From assembly GCA_963785765.1 (NCBI GenBank), contig CAWAWM010000001.1, positions 1 through 64,000 of the forward strand: a stretch of 64,000 bases of DNA, in the 5' to 3' direction. This document shows, in pieces, positions 60,181-64,000 of this stretch. Under the pieces are notes generated by a model. That model had not been told where the DNA came from, did no database searches, and saw only the letters and a program-made list of their open reading frames with translations. Source of the stretch: DATBGO01 sp963785765 (GTDB lineage Bacteria > Actinomycetota > Actinomycetes > Streptosporangiales > Streptosporangiaceae). The position numbers and the translations under genes were made by a program. Each line of letters opens with the position of its first letter. The first letter of the stretch is position 1.

Positions 60181-60672
60181 ATGTCTGATCACACCACCGG
60201 CCCCGCACCCGGCAGCCAGGCAGATCCGGGATCAGGACCCGGCAGTGCTACCGGCCGCCCGGTGCTCGAGCCGCTGGACGAAGCCGAGTGCCTGAGCCTG
60301 ATCTCGCCGGGCGGCCTCGGCCGGCTGGTGTACTCCGGCCGGTTCGACCTGACCGTGCTCCCGGTCAACTACCGGGTACACGAGGGCAGCATCGTGTTCC
60401 GCACCGCGGAACACAGCCCGACCGACGAGGACCTGCGCACCGGGATAGCGGGCGCCGAGTACCGGGTGGCGTTCGAGGTCGACGACGTCGACCAGGCCGT
60501 GCGGGAGGGCTGGAGCGTGCTCATCCAGGGCTCGGCGCACCACATCGAGTCCGAAGCGGAGCTGGCCTCGGTCGCCGGTGCGGGCGTCGAGCCCTGGGCG
60601 GGCGGGGACCGGCACCATTTCATCCGCATCACGCCCAGCCGGATCACCGGCCGGCGCATCCGGCACATCTGA
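60181..60672 (+). CDS. NimA-like pyridoxamine 5'-phosphate oxidase-fold protein
   Basis: This 163-residue split-barrel protein has a disordered Gly/Ser/Pro N-terminus and the core LDEAECLSLISPGGLGRLVYSGR, LPVNYRVHEGSIVFRTAEHS and EGWSVLIQGSAHH. The C-terminal PWAGGDRHHFIRITPSRITGR matches the HTH-linked paralogue at 47919. Such proteins bind FMN or heme-like cofactors; the function in cells is unknown. It is convergent with glgX across a bidirectional terminator. Confidence 0.85.
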   Translation: MSDHTTGPAPGSQADPGSGPGSATGRPVLEPLDEAECLSLISPGGLGRLVYSGRFDLTVLPVNYRVHEGSIVFRTAEHSPTDEDLRTGIAGAEYRVAFEVDDVDQAVREGWSVLIQGSAHHIESEAELASVAGAGVEPWAGGDRHHFIRITPSRITGRRIRHI

Positions 60673-60688
60673 GCCGCGGCGTGCGCCG

Positions 60689-60716
60689 CCTGAGGCACGG
60701 CGCTCGCGCCGTCAGG
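60689..60716. terminator. Bidirectional terminator between PNPOx and glgX
   Basis: ACGGCG and CGCCGT close a CTCG loop, and CCTGA and TCAGG extend the stem past a three-base bulge. The hairpin overlaps the glgX stop codon and lies just after the PNPOx stop. Confidence 0.6.
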
Positions 60717-62855
60717 CCGGCTGGCTGGCCAGCAGGATGAACGAGCGCGGCCGGACCGTGACCAGCGTGCCCGCGCTGACCGGCGGCACGCGACGCCGCC
60801 CAGCGCCCGGCCTGCGGTTAGCGCCCCGTCGGGCCGGCTTGGCCGGGGGCGGGCCAGGATCGAAGCTGTCTACCTCAGCCCGCCACGAGCATGGTCTGGC
60901 CGTCTCGGGAAGCGTGAACGGGACCGCCTCGGCGGACCCGTTGACCAGGATCAGCAGGTCGTTATCGAGCAGCGGCTGGCCGCGGGGGTCCAGTTCGGGT
61001 GCGTGGCTGCCGTCCAGGTAGATGGCGACCGACCGGCGGCCGGCCTGCCAGTCGGGGCCGGTCATCGGGCGGCCCGCCGGGGTGAACCAGACGTCATAGC
61101 CGGGCTCGGCCAGGAACCGGTCCTTACGCAGCACCGGATGGGCGCGGCGGACCGCGAGCAGCCGCCTGGTGTAGGTCATCAGGCTGGTGTCGGCGGCGTC
61201 CCAGTCCAGCCAGGAGGTCGGATTGTCCTGGCAGTAGGCATTGTTGTTGCCGCCCTGGGTGCGGCCGAGCTCGTCGCCGGCCAGCAGCATCGGCAGCCCG
61301 CGGGATAGCAGCAGGGTGCCGAGCAGCGCACGGGTCTGCCGGGCGCGCAGAGCCAGGATGCCCGGGTCGCTGACCGGACCCTCGGCGCCGCAGTTCCAGG
61401 ACCGGTTGTCATCGGTGCCGTCGCGGTCTTGTTCGCCGTTGCCCTCGTTGTGCTTGCGTTCGTAGGACACCAGGTCGCGCACCGTGAAGCCGTCGTGCGC
61501 GGTGACGAAGTTGATCGAGGCGGTCGGCCTGCGGCCGGCGGCCTGGTACAGGTCGGCCGACCCGGCGATCCTGGTCACGAAGTCCGGCAGCGCGTCCTCG
61601 CGGCCGCGCCAGAAGTCGCGGACGCTGTCACGGTAGCGGCCGTTCCACTCGCTCCACGGGGCCGGGAACCGGCCCAGCGCGTAGCTGTCCGGCTGGCCGA
61701 TGTCCCAGGGCTCGGCGATGAGCTTGGCCCGGGCCAGGACCGGGTCCTGGCCGATGATCTTGAAGATGGCAGCCGCCGGGTCGAACTGGCCGCGGGACCG
61801 CCCGATCGTGGTGGCGAGGTCGAAGCGGAAGCCGTCCACATGCATCTCGCCGACCCAGTAGCGCAGCGAGTCCGTAATCAGCCGCAGGCAGGTGGGGTGG
61901 TCGGCGTTGACCGAGTTGCCGGTGCCCGTGGTGTCGACGTAGCGGCTCGGGTCACCGGGCACCAGCCGGTAGTACGCCGGGTTGTCGAGGCCGCGGAAGC
62001 ACAGGGTCGGACCCAGGTGGCCGCCCTCGGCGGTGTGGTTGAACACCACGTCGAGCAGCACCTCGATACCGGCCGCGTGCAGGGCCTGCACCATGCCCTG
62101 GAATTCAGCGATCTGGCCGCCCGGCGGCCGGCCCGGACCGCGGCCGAGTAGCCGTCGTGCGGGGCCAGGAAACCGATGGTGTTATAGCCCCAGTAGTTGG
62201 TCCGGCCGGTGGCGTCCAGCTCTCTGGTGGCGGCGAACTGGTGGACGGGCAGCAGTTCGACCGCGGTCACCCCGAGGCCGGCCAGGTACTCGATCACGGG
62301 CGGGCAGGCCAGCCCGGCGTAGCTGCCGCGCAGCCGCGGCGGCACGTCGCGGCGGGTCTGGGTGAACCCCTTGACGTGCAGCTCGTAGATGACGGTGTCG
62401 CGCAACGGCGTCTGCGGCGCCCGGTCGTCCCCCCAGTCGAATGCGGGGTCGGCCACCAGCGATCGCGGCACCAGCGGCGCCGAATCGGAGTCGCTACGGC
62501 CGTCGGGGTCACCGGGCGGGTAGCCGAACAGCTGGCTGCCCCACACCAGCGCGCCGTCGGTCGCCTTGGCGTACGGGTCCAGGAGCAGTTTGGCCGGGTT
62601 GCAGCGCAGGCCGCGGGCAGGATCATAGGGCCCGCTGACCCGATAGCCGTACCGCTGGCCGGGACCGATTCCTGGCACGTATCCGTGCCAGATGCCGTCG
62701 TGGACCTCGGGCAGCGCCAGGCTGGCCTGCTGGCCGCCGGCGTCGAACAGGCACAGCACGACCTGCTCGGCCGGCTGCGAGGCGACCGCGAAATTGGTGC
62801 CCGACCCGTCGGGCGTGGCGCCGAGCGGGACCGGGCGCCCCGGCCAGATGTCCAC
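60712..62855 (-). pseudogene. glgX: glgX-like glycogen debranching enzyme with a frameshift
   Basis: The GTG at 62855 has a GGGAGG site and opens VDIWPGRPVPLGATPDGSGTNF, a standard GlgX start. The N-terminal CBM48 and barrel entry are intact to GYSAAVRAG. One base is missing near 62125, after which GGQIAEFQGMVQALHAAGIEVLLDVVFNH continues in another frame to the end. Catalytic residues (DGFRFDLA Asp, LIAEPWD Glu, FVTAHDG Asp) are intact. GlgX cleaves alpha-1,6 branches of phosphorylase-limit dextrin in glycogen turnover. As a single indel in a normal housekeeping gene, it may be a sequence error. Confidence 0.85.
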
Positions 62856-62915
62856 GCCGCCTCCCGGGGCAGCTTGGGCCGCCACCGCTCAGCCAGCCGC
62901 GCGGGCCGGCGCTGC

Positions 62916-63704
62916 TCAGGCCGCCGTTGCGGGGCTCCAGACGTAGGGCGTGGTGCGGGCCAGCGCCACGAATCCCAGCCGCTGGAGCACTGGCCGGCTG
63001 TCTGCCGAGGCGTCCACTTGCAGAAAACGATAGCCGCGGGCGGCCGCCAGCCCAGCGCGGTAGCCGACGAGTGCCCGGTAGATCCCTTTCCGCCGCCAGG
63101 CCGGCAGCGTTCCGCCGCCCCACAGGCTGGCAAAATCGGTACCGGGCAGGAACTCGGCCCGCGCCGAGCAGACCGGCTCATCACCGGCCATCGCGACCAC
63201 CATGGCCAGCTGGTCCGGCGCGGTCTCCAGCTGCGCGAGCAGCGACCTGCGCAGCTGCGAGTGATCGCCGCCGAAGACCCGGTCATGGACGTCGACGAGC
63301 AGCCCGACACCGGCCTGGCCGGTCACCGGCTGCAGCCGCACCCCGTCCGGCAGCCGCGGCTGGGTGGGCACGTCCGCCACGGCCGCGACCATCAGCGTTT
63401 CCTCGTCCTCGGGCGTGAATCCGGCGGCCAGCAGCCGCGCGGCCAGATCGGGCGGCTGATCGTAGTCATAGAGCTTCCACTCGAACCGCTGGCCCAGCTG
63501 GCCGAAGTAGCCGACCTGGTCAGCGATGACCGCGTCAGCGCAGCTGCCGTCCAGGTCCGACCAGGTGATACCGGACCAGCCCGGGCCGCCGGCCGCCACC
63601 GATCGCACGATCCGCTGGCCGGTATCGGTCACTGCTGTCCTGACGTGACGCCGGACCTGGGCATCGAACGCCGCCCGCAGCTGCGCCGGCGTCAGGGCAG
63701 GCAC
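62916..63704 (-). CDS. GNAT-family N-acetyltransferase
   Basis: The start is uncertain: GTG 63704 (MPALTPAQLRAAFDAQ) or ATG 63752. From GTG the product has 262 residues. The C-terminal half carries the GNAT fold: CSARAEFLPGTDFASLWGGG, the acetyl-CoA loop LPAWRRKGIYRALV and GYRFLQVDASADSRPVLQRLGF. The N-terminal half looks like a second, degenerate GNAT unit. It is followed on the same strand by glgX after 60 bases. The substrate is unknown. Confidence 0.85.
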   Translation of the reverse strand: MPALTPAQLRAAFDAQVRRHVRTAVTDTGQRIVRSVAAGGPGWSGITWSDLDGSCADAVIADQVGYFGQLGQRFEWKLYDYDQPPDLAARLLAAGFTPEDEETLMVAAVADVPTQPRLPDGVRLQPVTGQAGVGLLVDVHDRVFGGDHSQLRRSLLAQLETAPDQLAMVVAMAGDEPVCSARAEFLPGTDFASLWGGGTLPAWRRKGIYRALVGYRAGLAAARGYRFLQVDASADSRPVLQRLGFVALARTTPYVWSPATAA

Positions 63705-63819
63705 GCCGAGTCCCCGGTCACGCGGTCGATCTGCGGCTGGGTCGCGGTCCATGTCATCCGATCATTGTGCGGCGCGGCCCGCGAGCTGGCCACGGGTTTG
63801 CGGGCCTGGCTGCTCGCCG

Positions 63820-64000
63820 TCACCGGCCGAGAATCCGGGGCCCCGCCGCGCGGATCAGGACGCTGACCCAGGTCCGCCACGGCCGCCACGCCTCGGCGAT
63901 CTCGGTCAGCTCCGGGTCCGTCGCCGGGCGGCCGAGCCCGTACAGCTGACCCGCCAGGCCCAGCAGGCGCGGTTCGGTTACCGGCAGGACATCGGTGAAC
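63820..64000 (-). CDS. AlkA-like DNA-3-methyladenine glycosylase, C-terminal part
   Basis: The window cuts this gene at its 5' side. The last 60 codons on the reverse strand read VTEPRLLGLAGQLYGLG, then EIAEAWRPWRTWVSVLIRAAG and end at TGA 63820-63822. The AEAWRPWR motif is typical of the final helices of HhH-GPD alkyl-base glycosylases. These excise alkylated purines in base-excision repair. The catalytic Asp lies outside the window, so activity cannot be judged. Confidence 0.65.
   Translation of the reverse strand, partial: FTDVLPVTEPRLLGLAGQLYGLGRPATDPELTEIAEAWRPWRTWVSVLIRAAGPRILGR

Noticed and set aside
62157..63866. A 569-residue open frame opposite glgX and the GNAT gene
   Set aside because: It has no recognisable motifs and only mirrors high third-position GC of the real genes.

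Overview
The window is 64 kb of very GC-rich DNA with GTG/ATG starts, GGAGG-type ribosome sites, many GTGA or ATGA gene overlaps and several apparently leaderless genes. F420-type PPOX proteins, PASTA and EACC1/caspase proteins, a PucR regulator, DUF4232 and DUF6582 proteins and NimA-like flavin-binding proteins all point to an actinomycete, perhaps Streptosporangiales or Catenulisporales. It is an ordinary chromosomal mosaic with accessory patches. I found no rRNA, tRNA, CRISPR array, insertion sequence or replication origin.

Layout. 1-1.6 kb: tyrosine recombinase and a Phd/RelE toxin-antitoxin pair. 2-6 kb: orphan APC permease, acyltransferase-3 and alpha/beta hydrolase. 6.2-8.9 kb: histidine kinase, response regulator and CPBP protease operon. 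8.9-9.9 kb: a decayed luciferase-like gene and a phosphotransferase. 10.1-13.2 kb: EACC1, caspase-like peptidase and membrane PASTA protein, a likely conflict or cell-death module. 13.3-15.2 kb: small protein, HAD phosphatase and Bax-inhibitor-like protein. 15.2-18.1 kb: larE-larB-larC for the nickel-pincer nucleotide cofactor. 18.2-23.7 kb: aldo/keto reductase, RecQ-like helicase, DUF6582, a truncated MFS gene, PucR regulator and an unknown protein. 24.2-30 kb: a coupled four-gene catabolic operon (permease, FGGY kinase, GlpA-like and GlpB-like flavoproteins). 30.2-32.8 kb: a P-loop ATPase fused to a Ser/Thr kinase. 32.9-37 kb: PPOX, DUF2007-like protein and a convergent pair of divergent ProA-like and ProB-like enzymes. 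37.1-39.5 kb: ABC exporter and MarR with a shared operator. 39.7-44.8 kb: MmcQ/YjbR protein, secreted RCC1-Fn3-ricin protein, repeat-containing small proteins and an epimerase. 44.9-47.8 kb: a broken LuxR-type ATPase regulator. 47.9-53.6 kb: HTH-PNPOx, enolase-superfamily enzyme, GNAT, small membrane protein, XRE and sigma factors, lipoprotein. 53.6-56.7 kb: homocysteine methyltransferase and FAD oxidase with a decayed permease. 57-64 kb: a frameshifted papain-like protein, VOC, malic enzyme, PNPOx, a frameshifted glgX, GNAT and the end of an AlkA-like glycosylase.

Best candidates for something new are the EACC1-caspase-PASTA module, whose last two genes may be one protein split by a frameshift, and the 868-residue ATPase-kinase fusion with a DFN instead of DFG motif. 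The ProA/ProB-like pair and the kinase/two-flavoprotein operon are metabolic systems whose substrates cannot be read from sequence.

A repeated oddity is the number of single-base lesions (integrase, LLM-type gene, MFS gene, LuxR regulator, permease copy, papain-like gene, glgX, and perhaps caspase/PASTA). Some are real decay, because large deletions or a duplication accompany them. Others, such as glgX, could be sequencing indels.
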